Part shown: positions 25,066-33,137 of the stretch, one piece after another
Position numbering within the stretch: position 1 is the first letter of the stretch
Layout of the letters: the number at the start of each line of letters is the position of its first letter
Origin: an uncultured Alphaproteobacteria bacterium
Lineage (GTDB): Bacteria; Pseudomonadota; Alphaproteobacteria; Rhizobiales; Aestuariivirgaceae
DNA length: 64,000 bases
Direction: 5' to 3'
Assembly: GCA_937873445.1 (NCBI GenBank)
Contig: CALMWF010000008.1
Span: 124,001 to 188,000 of the forward strand
Notes under the pieces: model-generated
Databases searched by the model: none
What the model was told of the DNA's origin: nothing
The model's input: the letters and a program-made list of their open reading frames with translations, nothing else
Made by a program: the position numbers and the translations under genes

Positions 25066-25507
25066 CACCTGCCGATCAACCATTCCGGCTTCGGAATAGT
25101 TGTGCTGCTGACGCAGCGTAAGAGGATATTCACTGTAAGTTTGTCAGGTTCAGTGCGAGTCAACTGACAAAACGCCGGGCAGAACCCGCATTCATCCGTT
25201 AGGGGTTAAGGTAAATTGTAATTCGTTTTTTGCGCGCCTGCCCTGCAAGATTGCCTTGGGAATCCAAAAAACCGAATTTGCTCAACCTCTTCGCAAATTC
25301 TATCAACGCTGCTGCATTATAAGTATCTAATATACAGCGTTTTTCTTCCCTTGCCCGCTCTATAGCAAGGTGCAAACATTAGCACATGCTGTTGAGACAA
25401 GGGGCAATACTCCCCCGAAACGAACGGCAAAGCCGACCCCGCTGGCGGGCGGACCCATGGTGGACGCGGATGCGGGAGGTCGCATCTGAACTGGAGGGAC
25501 ACGGGTT
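25066..25507. other. 442-base intergenic region before the RND operon
   Basis: No gene is supported here. Besides the stem at 25078-25101, there is a perfect inverted repeat TTGTCAG (25141-25147) and CTGACAA (25164-25170) with a 16-base spacer, a possible operator. The stretch 25200-25340 is markedly AT-richer than its surroundings and contains TATAAG near 25318, so the operon promoter is probably there. The last 130 bases are GC-rich with several short complementary segments and could form a structured leader; I could not match it to a known riboswitch. Confidence 0.5.
25078..25101 (+). terminator. Stem-loop after the oxidase operon
   Basis: ATTCCG (25082-25087) pairs with CGGAAT (25092-25097) around a GCTT loop, with AAC and GTT extending the stem past one mismatch. 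It begins 12 bases after the stop codon. No T-run follows, so it is either a weak or factor-dependent terminator or an RNA-end stabiliser. Confidence 0.5.
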
Positions 25508-25912
25508 ATGGCAACGCTTTTTTCAGACGACTGGATGGTGGATTTCGGTAACGCCTGGAATGACGAAAAGGAGCTGGGCGACGCTCTCGCCAAGATCGGC
25601 TTCAATTCCGTCATCGGCTACGGCTTCGAGGGCGAAGACAAGCCGCGCGGTTTCATCAAGGTTGAGAATGGCTATGTCACGGGCGCTGGCGCCTATGACG
25701 GCTCGGCCATGAACTGGGACCTGCGGGCCTCTCCCGCCGATTGGGAGAAGTGGTGTGCCAACGGCATCGGCATGATGGCGCTTGGCCTCGCCTATACCGC
25801 CGGCAAGCTTAAGTTCAAGAGCGGTGACTATGGCGCGATGATCAAGAATCCCGCCATGGCTGGCCCGTTCATCAAGAGTTTCACAGTCATGGGGCGTGTG
25901 CCCCGCAGTTAG
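25508..25912 (+). CDS. SCP2-like small lipid-carrier-type protein
   Basis: A 134-residue cytoplasmic protein without signal or helix anchors. The pattern of strands ending FIKVENGYVTGAGAYD, the segment LRASPADWEKWCANGIGM and the closing AYTAGKLKFKSGDYGAMIKN is like SCP2 sterol-carrier domains, where GKLK..GD marks the lipid-tunnel end. It lies 38 bases before the RND adaptor gene and is probably the first gene of that operon. A lipid-carrying protein next to an RND exporter suggests a lipid or hydrophobic substrate; that is inference. The family call is moderate. Confidence 0.65.
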   Translation: MATLFSDDWMVDFGNAWNDEKELGDALAKIGFNSVIGYGFEGEDKPRGFIKVENGYVTGAGAYDGSAMNWDLRASPADWEKWCANGIGMMALGLAYTAGKLKFKSGDYGAMIKNPAMAGPFIKSFTVMGRVPRS

Positions 25913-25950
25913 TCCCCGCCCTTGGCGTCGGGTGTGTGTGAGGGAGTAGG

Positions 25951-27243
25951 GTGGCCATGTTGTCGTTGGTCAAAAGGTTTGTTCCAACCTTTGCTGCCGC
26001 CGTCCTCGGCGGACTGACGGTGTGGGCATTGGGCGGGTCGGAGAAACCCGCCATTCCCACCATTACGACACCGGCTGCGGCACTGTTCGGCGCGCCCGCC
26101 GCCAATCTGGCTGAAGTGACCGAACTTCCTGCCGCGGCGCGCCTGCGCCTCGGCGGTTATGTGGAAGCGCGCAACAGCGTTCACCTCACCGCCCAGATGC
26201 CGGGCCGCGTCATCTATGTGGCCGGGCAGGAGGGCGAACACGTCTCGGCAGGCCAGCTGGTCGTGGCCCTGGACGATGAGGCCCTGCGCCCCGAATACCG
26301 CGCCGCCTGGGCCAATCTGGCCGGTGAGATGAGCGACACCACCAACGCCCAGACCCAGCTTTACAACAACATCTATGGCAGGCCTGCCTCACCGCTCGGC
26401 GGCCCCGGCTATGACGCCTATGAGCGCATGGCCGTGCCCTTCTATAACATGGCCCAGTCCATGTTCGGCGGCATGATGCCGGGCACCAGTGGCGCCAGTC
26501 CCTATGGCCCGATGATGACCACCGAGCAGCAGCGCCACAGCCCGTCCGCCATTTCCAATGCACGCGCCGACTATGAGCGCCGCCTGGCCGGCCTGGCTGG
26601 GGCGCAGTCGCGCATTGACAGCCTGGACGCCAAGGTCCGCGACTTCCGGGCCATCGCGCCCTGGCCGGCCGTCATCGTCAAGAAATACATCCACGCCGGC
26701 GACGTGGTGCAGCCCGGCCAGCCGCTGGTTGATCTCGCAACACCCGATGCGCTCAACTTCCGCATTGAGGTGCCGGTCTCGCAGATCAGCAATCTCAACC
26801 GCGGCGATCTTGTGCCCGTTTCCCTCAATGGTGAAAACCTCTGGGCCGAGGTGGGGCAGATCTTCCCCGTGGCCGATGGTGCCCAGCGCACTGTGACCGT
26901 GAAACTGGCCCTGCCGCCGGGCACCCGTGCCGCCCCTGGCATGTATGGCGTGGCCTGGCTGGCCCAGCCCGGCGGCGGCAGCCCGCAGGCCCTTGCCCCG
27001 GCTGTGCCTCAGGCCGCCATCGCCTATCGCGGCAGCCTGCCGGTGGCCTACACCGTCAATGCTCAGGGCATGGTGGAAATGCGCATCCTGCGCCTCGGCG
27101 ACAGCCAGGGTGACCGGGTGGCGGTGCTCTCCGGCCTCAGCAAAGGTGAGCGCGTGGTGCTGAACCCGGCTCCCAGTCTCAAATCGGGCGAGGCCTACAG
27201 CCCCGCTCCCCTCATGCCTGAAATCGTGACCGGCAAACCGTAA
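25951..27243 (+). CDS. RND-pump periplasmic adaptor (membrane fusion protein)
   Basis: The 430-residue protein has an N-terminal anchor or signal (about 8-28), a lipoyl half-motif GYVEARNSVHLTAQMPGRV near 70, a central insert, the second lipoyl half VIVKKYIHAGDVVQPGQPLVDLA near 242, then beta-barrel and membrane-proximal domains. It links the inner-membrane pump to an outer-membrane channel. The hairpin section (about 120-205) is unusual: instead of a long coiled coil it has a Tyr/Met/Gly/Pro-rich stretch (YNNIYGRPASPLGGPGYDAY, then FGGMMPGTSGASPYGPMM), similar in flavour to the exported proteins of this operon. The start may be GTG 25951 or ATG 25957. Confidence 0.88.
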   Translation: MAMLSLVKRFVPTFAAAVLGGLTVWALGGSEKPAIPTITTPAAALFGAPAANLAEVTELPAAARLRLGGYVEARNSVHLTAQMPGRVIYVAGQEGEHVSAGQLVVALDDEALRPEYRAAWANLAGEMSDTTNAQTQLYNNIYGRPASPLGGPGYDAYERMAVPFYNMAQSMFGGMMPGTSGASPYGPMMTTEQQRHSPSAISNARADYERRLAGLAGAQSRIDSLDAKVRDFRAIAPWPAVIVKKYIHAGDVVQPGQPLVDLATPDALNFRIEVPVSQISNLNRGDLVPVSLNGENLWAEVGQIFPVADGAQRTVTVKLALPPGTRAAPGMYGVAWLAQPGGGSPQALAPAVPQAAIAYRGSLPVAYTVNAQGMVEMRILRLGDSQGDRVAVLSGLSKGERVVLNPAPSLKSGEAYSPAPLMPEIVTGKP

Positions 27244-27256
27244 TGGCGGCAGCATC

Positions 27257-30200
27257 ATGACCAGCGGTCCCAGCCAGCACGCCGATCCCGGAACAGCGGG
27301 CGCCTATTGTGCGCCGCCGCCCAGCCACAGTGGCATTTCCGGACGCATCGCCGCCTATTTCATCAAGTCGCCGCTGACACCGCTGCTGCTCATTGCCTTC
27401 TTCCTCATTGGCCTTCTGGGCACTGCCATCACCCCGCGCGAGGAAGATCCGCAGATCTCTGTCCCCATGGTTGACATTCTCGTTGCCTATCCGGGGGCGG
27501 GCGCCAATGAGGTGAGCAATCTTATCTCCGAGCCGCTGGAGCGGCTGATGTCGGAACTGTCCGGCGTCAAGCACGTCTATTCCGCTTCGCGCGACGGCAT
27601 GGCCATGGTGACGGTGCGGTTCAACGTCGGCGAGGAAATGGAACCCTCGCTGGTCAAGCTCTATGACAAGCTTCAATCACACATGGACCTGATCCCCAAG
27701 GGGGTCATGCCGCCGCTGGTCAAGCCGAAGAGCATTGACGACGTGCCGGTGGTGACGGTGTCCCTGTCTTCCAGAGACATTGATCTGGTGCAGCTGCGCA
27801 AGCTTGGCCTTGATCTGCAGCAGCGCTTCAAGTCGCTGCCCGGCACCGGCCAGAGCTTTGTCACCGGCGGCAGTTTCGAACAGCTCAGGGTGGAGGTGGA
27901 ACCGGCGCTGCTGGCCACCCACGGCCTGACCATGAGCCAGATTGCTCAGTCGCTGACCGCCGCCAACCAGCGGCTCAAGGCCGGTGACATTGTCGACGGC
28001 AATGCCTGGTTTGATGTCTATACCGGCGACTTCCTGAAATCCGCCGATGAAGTGGGCGAACTGGTGATCGCCACCGAGCAGGGCCGCCCCGTCTACCTGC
28101 GCGATGTGGCAAAGATCCACCACGGCGAGTCGGAGCAGAAATCCATTGTCACCGACACGGTGCGCACCGAAGACGGCGGCTTCACCACCAGTCCGGCCGT
28201 CACCGTGGCCGTGGCCAAGAAGCGCGGCACCAATGGCGTTACCGTGGCCGAAGACATTCTGACCGAACTGCACGCGGCCCGCGGCAGCCTCATTCCGGAC
28301 AATGTCACGGTCACCGTGTCGCGCGACTATGGCGCCACCGCCAAGGACAAGGTCACCCACCTCATCCTGAAACTGTTCATCGTCTCGGCGCTGGTCACCA
28401 TCCTCGCCCTTGTCGCCATGGGCTTCAGGCCGGCCCTCATCGTGCTCATCACCATTCCCGTGGTGCTGCTCATGTCGCTGGCGGTCGCCTATGTCTTCAA
28501 TTTCACCATCAACCGCGTTTCCATGTTTGCCCTGGTCTTCGCCATCGGCATTCTGGTGGATGATGCCATTGTGGTGGTGGAGAACGTCTATCGCCGCTGG
28601 CTGGAATCGGGCCGCACCGACGATGTCATGACCGCCGAGGCCGTGGATGAGGTGGGCAATCCCACCATTCTTGCCACCTTCACCGTGGTGGCGGCCCTTC
28701 TGCCCATGGGCTTTGTGTCCGACATGATGGGCCCCTACATGCTGCCCATTCCGGTTCTGTCATCGGCGGCCATGGTGTTTTCGCTGCTGGCGGCCTTCGC
28801 CTTTGTGCCGTGGATTGCCGCGCGGCTGAAGCCCAGCATGAGCGCCCTGGAAAAGGCCGCCGAGCGCGAGCACCGCCAGAGCCACCACATTGCCCGCGCC
28901 TATGACGCGGTGGTGGGCCCCATCATGCGCTCGCGCCTGCTGGGCCGCCTCACCCTGCTCGGCATCATCCTGGCCATGCTGGCCGCCGTGGCGCTGTTTC
29001 CGTTCAAGGCCGTGGCCTTCAAGATGCTGCCCTATGACAACAAGTCGGAGCTGCAGATTGTTCTCGACATGCCGGAGGGGTCCGACCTCATTGCCACCGC
29101 CAATCTGATGAACCGCTTTGGCGAGGCGTTGCAGAAGATCCCGGAAGTCACCGCCTTCCAGACCTATTCCGGCTCCAACTCGCCCTTCAACTTCAATGGC
29201 CTGGTGCGCCATTACTTCATGCGCCAGCAGCCCTGGCAGGGCGACATTGCCGTGCAACTGCTCGACAAGGCCGAACGCCACCGCACCAGCCATGAGGTGG
29301 CCATGCAGATCCGCTCCATCGTGGCGCCCATGGCCGAGGCCGCCGGCGCGCGCGTGGTGGTGGCCGAAGCCCCGCCCGGACCGCCGGTGCTTGCCCCCGT
29401 GGTGGCTGAAATTTATGGCCCCACGCCGGAAAGCCGCCGCCAGATGGCCCATGACATGCTGGCCATGATGAAGAAGACGCCCGACCTTGTTGACATCAAC
29501 ACCTTCATGGAAGGGCCGCACAGCCGCATCACCTTCAAGGCCGACCGCCAGCGTGCCAGCATGTATGGCGTGGCCCTGGCCGACATCAACCGCGAGGTGT
29601 TGATGGCCACCGGCGGCTTCGAGGCGGGCCCCCTCAAGAGTGAGCGCAACCTCGAACAGGCGGTCATCGTTCTGCAGGCCCCGCTCACCACCCGTGTCAA
29701 TCTCGGCAATCTTCTGGAGCTGCCTGTGCGCGCCGCCAATGGCACCTCCGTGCCGCTGGGCGAGCTTGGCCGCTTCGAGGTCGAACAGGTGGGTGAACCC
29801 ATCTACCACAAGGACCTGCGTGCCGTTGAATATGTCACCGCCGACGTGGTGGGCAGAATGGGTGCCCCCCTTTATGGCATGCTGGGCGTGGAAAGAGCGC
29901 TCACGGACTACACCGCCCCCGACGGCCACTCGGTTTCCGGGCATTTCTTCTCGCGCCCCGCCGAAACCAACATCTCCGGCTTCAAGTGGGACGGTGAATG
30001 GGAAGTCACCTATGTCACCTTCCGCGACATGGGCCTGGCCTTCATGGCCGCGCTGGTTCTCATTTACATTCTGGTGGTGGCCGAGTTCCGCAGCTTCCTG
30101 CTGCCGCTCATTGTCATGGCCCCCATTCCGCTAACCCTCATCGGCATTGTTCCCGGTCATTGGCTGCTCGGGGCCGACTTCACCGCCACCTCGATGATCG

Positions 30201-30871
30201 GCTTCATCGCGCTGGCCGGCATCATCGTGCGCAACTCCATCCTGCTGGTGGAATTCGCCCGTGCCAAGGTGGCCGAGGGCATGGCGGTGAAGGACGCAAT
30301 CACGCTGGCCGCGCAGGTTCGTCTGCGCCCCATTCTCATCACCGCGCTGGCGCTGGTCATCGGTTCCATGGTGCTGCTGTCCGACCCCATCTTCCAGGGC
30401 ATGGCGGTGTCGCTGCTGTTCGGCTCGCTGGTGGCCACTTTCCTCACTCTGGTGGTGATCCCGCTCGGCTGCATTTCGGCTCACCGTTTCGTTGCCCCGC
30501 CGCCCGCCCCCGCCGGTGGCCCCGGTTTCGGCGGCCCCGTGCCGCCTGTGCCGCCCGTGACCCCCTCAGGCAGCCACGGCGAAGCGCCGGTGCCTGCGGC
30601 CCGCCCGCCGCGTCTGACCAGAAAGACCGAAGCGGTGGATGCCCCACCGGCTGCCGCCCCGGTGATGCCGGAATCTTCCGGCCGTCCGCCGCGTCTGATG
30701 AAGAAGGCTGAGGCCGTAGCGGAAGCCGCTGTCGCAGCGCCGGTGGTCAGCGGGCCGGAAGTGTTGGCCCGTCCGCCGCGCCTGAAGAAAAAGAGCGAGA
30801 GCGAAGAACCGTCCCTGCCGCTGAACGACGGCGCGCGCGATCCCGGCGACAGCGAGGAGCAACCCACATGA
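27257..30871 (+). CDS. RND-family exporter permease with a repeat-bearing C-terminal tail
   Basis: This 1204-residue inner-membrane pump has 12 predicted helices and two large periplasmic loops. The proton-relay region GILVDDAIVVVENVYRRW (helix 4) and GFIALAGIIVRNSILLVEFARAK (helix 10-11 region) are clear, and AITPREEDPQISVP after helix 1 is the family start. The core ends near residue 1076. The remaining 128 residues are a Pro/Ala/Lys tail, predicted cytoplasmic, with three copies of RPPRLxxK (about 1116, 1143, 1172), each followed by a charged or Ala-rich spacer, and an acidic end. Such tails are not usual in RND pumps. No outer-membrane channel gene is nearby. It overlaps the next gene by four bases. 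Confidence 0.92.
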   Translation: MTSGPSQHADPGTAGAYCAPPPSHSGISGRIAAYFIKSPLTPLLLIAFFLIGLLGTAITPREEDPQISVPMVDILVAYPGAGANEVSNLISEPLERLMSELSGVKHVYSASRDGMAMVTVRFNVGEEMEPSLVKLYDKLQSHMDLIPKGVMPPLVKPKSIDDVPVVTVSLSSRDIDLVQLRKLGLDLQQRFKSLPGTGQSFVTGGSFEQLRVEVEPALLATHGLTMSQIAQSLTAANQRLKAGDIVDGNAWFDVYTGDFLKSADEVGELVIATEQGRPVYLRDVAKIHHGESEQKSIVTDTVRTEDGGFTTSPAVTVAVAKKRGTNGVTVAEDILTELHAARGSLIPDNVTVTVSRDYGATAKDKVTHLILKLFIVSALVTILALVAMGFRPALIVLITIPVVLLMSLAVAYVFNFTINRVSMFALVFAIGILVDDAIVVVENVYRRWLESGRTDDVMTAEAVDEVGNPTILATFTVVAALLPMGFVSDMMGPYMLPIPVLSSAAMVFSLLAAFAFVPWIAARLKPSMSALEKAAEREHRQSHHIARAYDAVVGPIMRSRLLGRLTLLGIILAMLAAVALFPFKAVAFKMLPYDNKSELQIVLDMPEGSDLIATANLMNRFGEALQKIPEVTAFQTYSGSNSPFNFNGLVRHYFMRQQPWQGDIAVQLLDKAERHRTSHEVAMQIRSIVAPMAEAAGARVVVAEAPPGPPVLAPVVAEIYGPTPESRRQMAHDMLAMMKKTPDLVDINTFMEGPHSRITFKADRQRASMYGVALADINREVLMATGGFEAGPLKSERNLEQAVIVLQAPLTTRVNLGNLLELPVRAANGTSVPLGELGRFEVEQVGEPIYHKDLRAVEYVTADVVGRMGAPLYGMLGVERALTDYTAPDGHSVSGHFFSRPAETNISGFKWDGEWEVTYVTFRDMGLAFMAALVLIYILVVAEFRSFLLPLIVMAPIPLTLIGIVPGHWLLGADFTATSMIGFIALAGIIVRNSILLVEFARAKVAEGMAVKDAITLAAQVRLRPILITALALVIGSMVLLSDPIFQGMAVSLLFGSLVATFLTLVVIPLGCISAHRFVAPPPAPAGGPGFGGPVPPVPPVTPSGSHGEAPVPAARPPRLTRKTEAVDAPPAAAPVMPESSGRPPRLMKKAEAVAEAAVAAPVVSGPEVLARPPRLKKKSESEEPSLPLNDGARDPGDSEEQPT

Positions 30872-31410
30872 CGAGGAGTAACGCCATGCTTGTGCGTCTG
30901 GCCTGTGCGGTCTTCATGACGGCGGCGGTGTCGGTTCCGGCGCGCGCCGCCACCTTTGGGGAATTGAGCGCAGGCCCCGGTGCCGCCACCACCATGAACC
31001 CGGCCGTCATGCCCGGCCCCTATGCCATGCCGCCCATGGGCCAGATGTCCGGCGGCCAGATGCCCGGCGGCCAGATGTCCGGCGGCCAGATGCCCGGCGG
31101 CCAGGGCTTTGGCGGGCCGGAGGGGGTGTTTCCGGGTGCGCTTGACCAGCCGCCGCAGCTGATGATTCCTGCCTATCAGGCCAATCCGCGCGCCTTCATG
31201 CCCATCAGTCCCAACGGCGATCAGCCGACTGGTCAGCTTCAGCTCTGGAGCTTCGGCCAGATGAACACGGCAACCGACCCCTTCAATCCCTGGGGTCTCA
31301 GCACACCCGACATGTTTGTGCCATGGGGAACGCCGCTTTCCGGCTGGACCAATGCACAAACCTGGAATTGGTGGCGGGAGCGTTCCGGCGCCCTGCCGCG
31401 CAACTGGTGA
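30868..31410 (+). CDS. Exported Met/Gly/Pro-rich protein with QM(S/P)GG repeats
   Basis: The protein (180 residues) has a Sec signal (about residues 7-28, cleavage after ARAA) and a mature part rich in Met, Gly, Pro and Gln. Four QMSGG/QMPGG units lie at about residues 59-78. The C-terminal part (LQLWSFGQMNTATDPFNPWG, then a Trp-rich end) seems ordered. It starts at ATG 30868, overlapping the pump stop, or at ATG 30886, which has a better-spaced GAGGAG and a more usual signal peptide. No family is recognised. Met-rich repeats can bind Cu(I) or Ag(I), which is possible but unproven here. Confidence 0.75.
   Translation: MTRSNAMLVRLACAVFMTAAVSVPARAATFGELSAGPGAATTMNPAVMPGPYAMPPMGQMSGGQMPGGQMSGGQMPGGQGFGGPEGVFPGALDQPPQLMIPAYQANPRAFMPISPNGDQPTGQLQLWSFGQMNTATDPFNPWGLSTPDMFVPWGTPLSGWTNAQTWNWWRERSGALPRNW
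31041..31100 (+). repeat. Four tandem 15-base units encoding QM(S/P)GG
   Basis: Four adjacent copies of CCAGATGYCCGGCGG (Y alternates T, C, T, C) occupy 31041-31100. The alternation means the larger unit is 30 bases present twice, so the array probably grew by duplication of a pair. Length changes would add or remove five residues without a frameshift. Confidence 0.9.
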
Positions 31411-31452
31411 AAGTCCAGCGAGCTTTTAACCGGAGGAAAACAGGAGGGTTCA

Positions 31453-31944
31453 ATGCGTCATCTTCCGCTTCTCGTCAGTGCTTCTTTGATTGCCTTTGCC
31501 TCTGCCGCTGCAGCACAGCAGGCAGCGCCGCCGCCGCCCGGCCCCTATGGCCAGGCCCAGGTTGCGCCTGCCGCGCCGGCTGCGCCGGCTGCCGGTGCTG
31601 AAGTGGCGGCTCCCGCTGCGCCGGCTCCGGCTCCGGGCTGGGGCGCTCCGCCGCCGCCGGCTGCCTGGGGTGCGCCGCCCCCGCCGCCCTATGGCTATGC
31701 GCCCTACGGTGGCTATGGCTATGCGCCCTATGGTGGCTATGGCTATCCGGGCTACGGCTATGGCCCCTACGGCTACGGCTACAATGACTACTATGGCCGT
31801 GGTTACGGCTATGGCCGGGGTAACGGCCGTGGCCGCATGACCGGCAACTTCTCCTTCGGTGGCGATGCCGACATGGATGGCAACGGCTGGGGCAACGGCT
31901 GGGGCAACAACAACGGCCGCGGCTGGTGGCCGGGCAATTGGTAA
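31453..31944 (+). CDS. Exported Gly/Tyr/Pro-rich low-complexity protein (sulfur-globule-protein-like)
   Basis: The 163-residue protein has a signal peptide (1-22, ending ASAAAAQQ), an Ala/Pro-rich segment, PYGGYGYA-type repeats (about 78-115), then a core with YYGRGYGYGRGNGRG, NFSFGGDADMDG and GNGWGNGWGNN. The composition resembles the sulfur globule proteins of purple sulfur bacteria, but annotation by composition is weak and no sulfur-oxidation gene is visible. The core from YNDYYGRG onward recurs in the next protein, so the two are duplicates. The ATG follows GGAGG at a normal distance. Confidence 0.75.
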   Translation: MRHLPLLVSASLIAFASAAAAQQAAPPPPGPYGQAQVAPAAPAAPAAGAEVAAPAAPAPAPGWGAPPPPAAWGAPPPPPYGYAPYGGYGYAPYGGYGYPGYGYGPYGYGYNDYYGRGYGYGRGNGRGRMTGNFSFGGDADMDGNGWGNGWGNNNGRGWWPGNW

Positions 31945-31950
31945 TCGACC

Positions 31951-31978
31951 GGGCGGAGATCAATCCTGGTCTCCGCCC
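31951..31978 (+). terminator. Intergenic stem-loop (GGGCGGAG/CTCCGCCC)
   Basis: GGGCGGAG (31951-31958) pairs perfectly with CTCCGCCC (31971-31978) around a 12-base loop; TCCTTGTT follows. It lies between two low-complexity protein genes and may cause partial termination or protect the upstream mRNA end. The same stem core recurs at 33138-33158. Confidence 0.65.
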
Positions 31979-32003
31979 TCCTTGTTCAAACATGAGGTGT
32001 GTA

Positions 32004-32594
32004 ATGAAGAAGTATCTCCTTGCGGCCGTTGCGGTCATGGCCATGCCGGTCATGGTTCACGCCGCTGACTCCAATGCGCCCGCCCCCGGCATGGCTCCGG
32101 CCCCGGCGGCGACCGATTGCTGGAACAACCCGCCGCAGCCCATGGGTCCGCCCCCGGGCTGGGATCAGCCGCCTCCGGGCTGGGATCAGCCCCCCGGCTG
32201 GGGCCAGCAGGGCATGTCTGGCATGTCCGGCATGTCCGGCATGCAGGGTATGTCGGGAATGTCCGGCATGCAGGGAATGAGCGGCATGTCCGGCATGCAG
32301 GGCAACCAGGCTCCGGCCCAGGCCGCGCCTGCGGCCCCGCCCGCCTATGGCGCCTATCCGCCGCCGCCCCCGCCGCCGCCCTATGGCTACGGCTATGGCC
32401 CCTATGGCTATCCGGGCTACGGCTACAACGGCTACAATGACTACTATGGCCGTGGTTATGGCAGCGGCCGTGGTTCGGGCCGTGGCAACATGCGTGGCAA
32501 CTTCTCCTTCGGCGGTGACGCCGACATGGATGGCCGCAGCTGGGGCAATGGCTGGGGCAACAACAGCGGCCGCGGCTGGGGTCCGGGCTGGTAA
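32004..32594 (+). CDS. Exported Gly/Tyr/Met-rich low-complexity protein, paralogue of the preceding one
   Basis: The 196-residue protein has a signal peptide (1-20, ending VMVHAADS), WDQPPPG-type repeats, a GMSGMSGMQ repeat block (DNA about 32211-32300), a Pro/Tyr-rich stretch and the core YNDYYGRGYGSGRGSGRG, NFSFGGDADMDG, GNGWGNN shared with the protein encoded at 31453. I use the ATG at 32004, preceded by GAGG; the open frame extends upstream without a signal. The Met repeats recall the QM(S/P)GG protein, so this gene combines features of both neighbours. Function unknown; a structural or metal-binding envelope protein is possible. Confidence 0.75.
   Translation: MKKYLLAAVAVMAMPVMVHAADSNAPAPGMAPAPAATDCWNNPPQPMGPPPGWDQPPPGWDQPPGWGQQGMSGMSGMSGMQGMSGMSGMQGMSGMSGMQGNQAPAQAAPAAPPAYGAYPPPPPPPPYGYGYGPYGYPGYGYNGYNDYYGRGYGSGRGSGRGNMRGNFSFGGDADMDGRSWGNGWGNNSGRGWGPGW
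32211..32300 (+). repeat. Tandem nine-base units encoding GMS/GMQ
   Basis: About ten copies of a nine-base unit related to GGCATGTCC run through 32211-32300, with every third or so encoding GMQ instead of GMS. The array is imperfect at the DNA level. Confidence 0.8.
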
Positions 32595-32606
32595 GCATCA
32601 CCTTGC

Positions 32607-32634
32607 GGGCGCGGCACCATCACCAGCCGCGCCC
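32607..32634 (+). terminator. Intergenic stem-loop (GGGCGCGGC/GCCGCGCCC)
   Basis: A perfect nine-pair stem, GGGCGCGGC at 32607-32615 with GCCGCGCCC at 32626-32634, and a 10-base loop. It lies between the second and third Gly/Tyr-rich genes. No T-run follows; the next gene's AAAAGGAGGAG ribosome site begins 13 bases later. Confidence 0.65.
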
Positions 32635-32661
32635 GGATCATCCTGAAAAGGAGGAGTGTGC

Positions 32662-33120
32662 ATGAAACACATCAGCAAGATTCTCGCTGCCACGGCGCTT
32701 GCCGTCACCCTGCTGTCGCCGGGCACTGCCCAGGCCCAGTGGTGGGGTGGCAATCCGTGGTATGGCGGTGGCCCCTATGGCGCCGGCCCCTGGGGCCCGG
32801 ACTATGGCGGCTATGGCTATGGCAACGGCTATGGCCGGGGTTATGGCCGTGGTCTTGGCCGCCTGAATTTTTCCGCCGACCTGTCGGGCTGGGGCAACGG
32901 CCTTGGCAACGGCTGGGGCAGCCCCTGGAACAGCTGGGGCGGCAGCCCGTGGGGTGGCAGCCCGTGGGGTGGCAGCCCCTGGGGCGGCAGCCCGTGGGGC
33001 GGTGGTCCCTGGGGTGGCGGTCCCGGCATGAGCCCCTTTGGTGGCTTTCCGGGCGGCGGCTTTCCCGGCATGAGCCCCTGGGGCGGTGGCCCGTGGGGCG
33101 GATCGCCCTTCAGCTGGTAA
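32662..33120 (+). CDS. Exported Gly/Trp/Pro-rich low-complexity protein with GGSPW repeats
   Basis: The 152-residue protein has a clear signal peptide (1-26, ending GTAQAQ) and starts at ATG 32662 behind a strong AAAAGGAGGAG ribosome site. The mature part has GGYGYGNGYGRGYGRG, then LNFSADLSGWGNGLGNGWG, which parallels the NFSFGGDADMDG..GNGWG core of the two preceding proteins, and a C-terminal GGSPW repeat array. Trp is unusually frequent. It is the third member of this local family and, given its ribosome site, may be the most highly translated. No function is known. Confidence 0.77.
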   Translation: MKHISKILAATALAVTLLSPGTAQAQWWGGNPWYGGGPYGAGPWGPDYGGYGYGNGYGRGYGRGLGRLNFSADLSGWGNGLGNGWGSPWNSWGGSPWGGSPWGGSPWGGSPWGGGPWGGGPGMSPFGGFPGGGFPGMSPWGGGPWGGSPFSW

Positions 33121-33137
33121 CGTAACGCATCATCCGT

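Noticed and set aside
24861-25500. Possible riboswitch in the leader of the RND operon (GGCAAAGCC segment near 25426)
   Set aside because: The segment recalls part of a cyclic-di-GMP aptamer, but the remaining conserved parts and helix order are not there. I kept only the remark that the leader may be structured.
31453-33120. Firm naming of the Gly/Tyr-rich proteins as sulfur globule proteins
   Set aside because: Only composition and repeat style agree; no sox, dsr or other sulfur-oxidation gene is in the window, and low-complexity similarity is unreliable.
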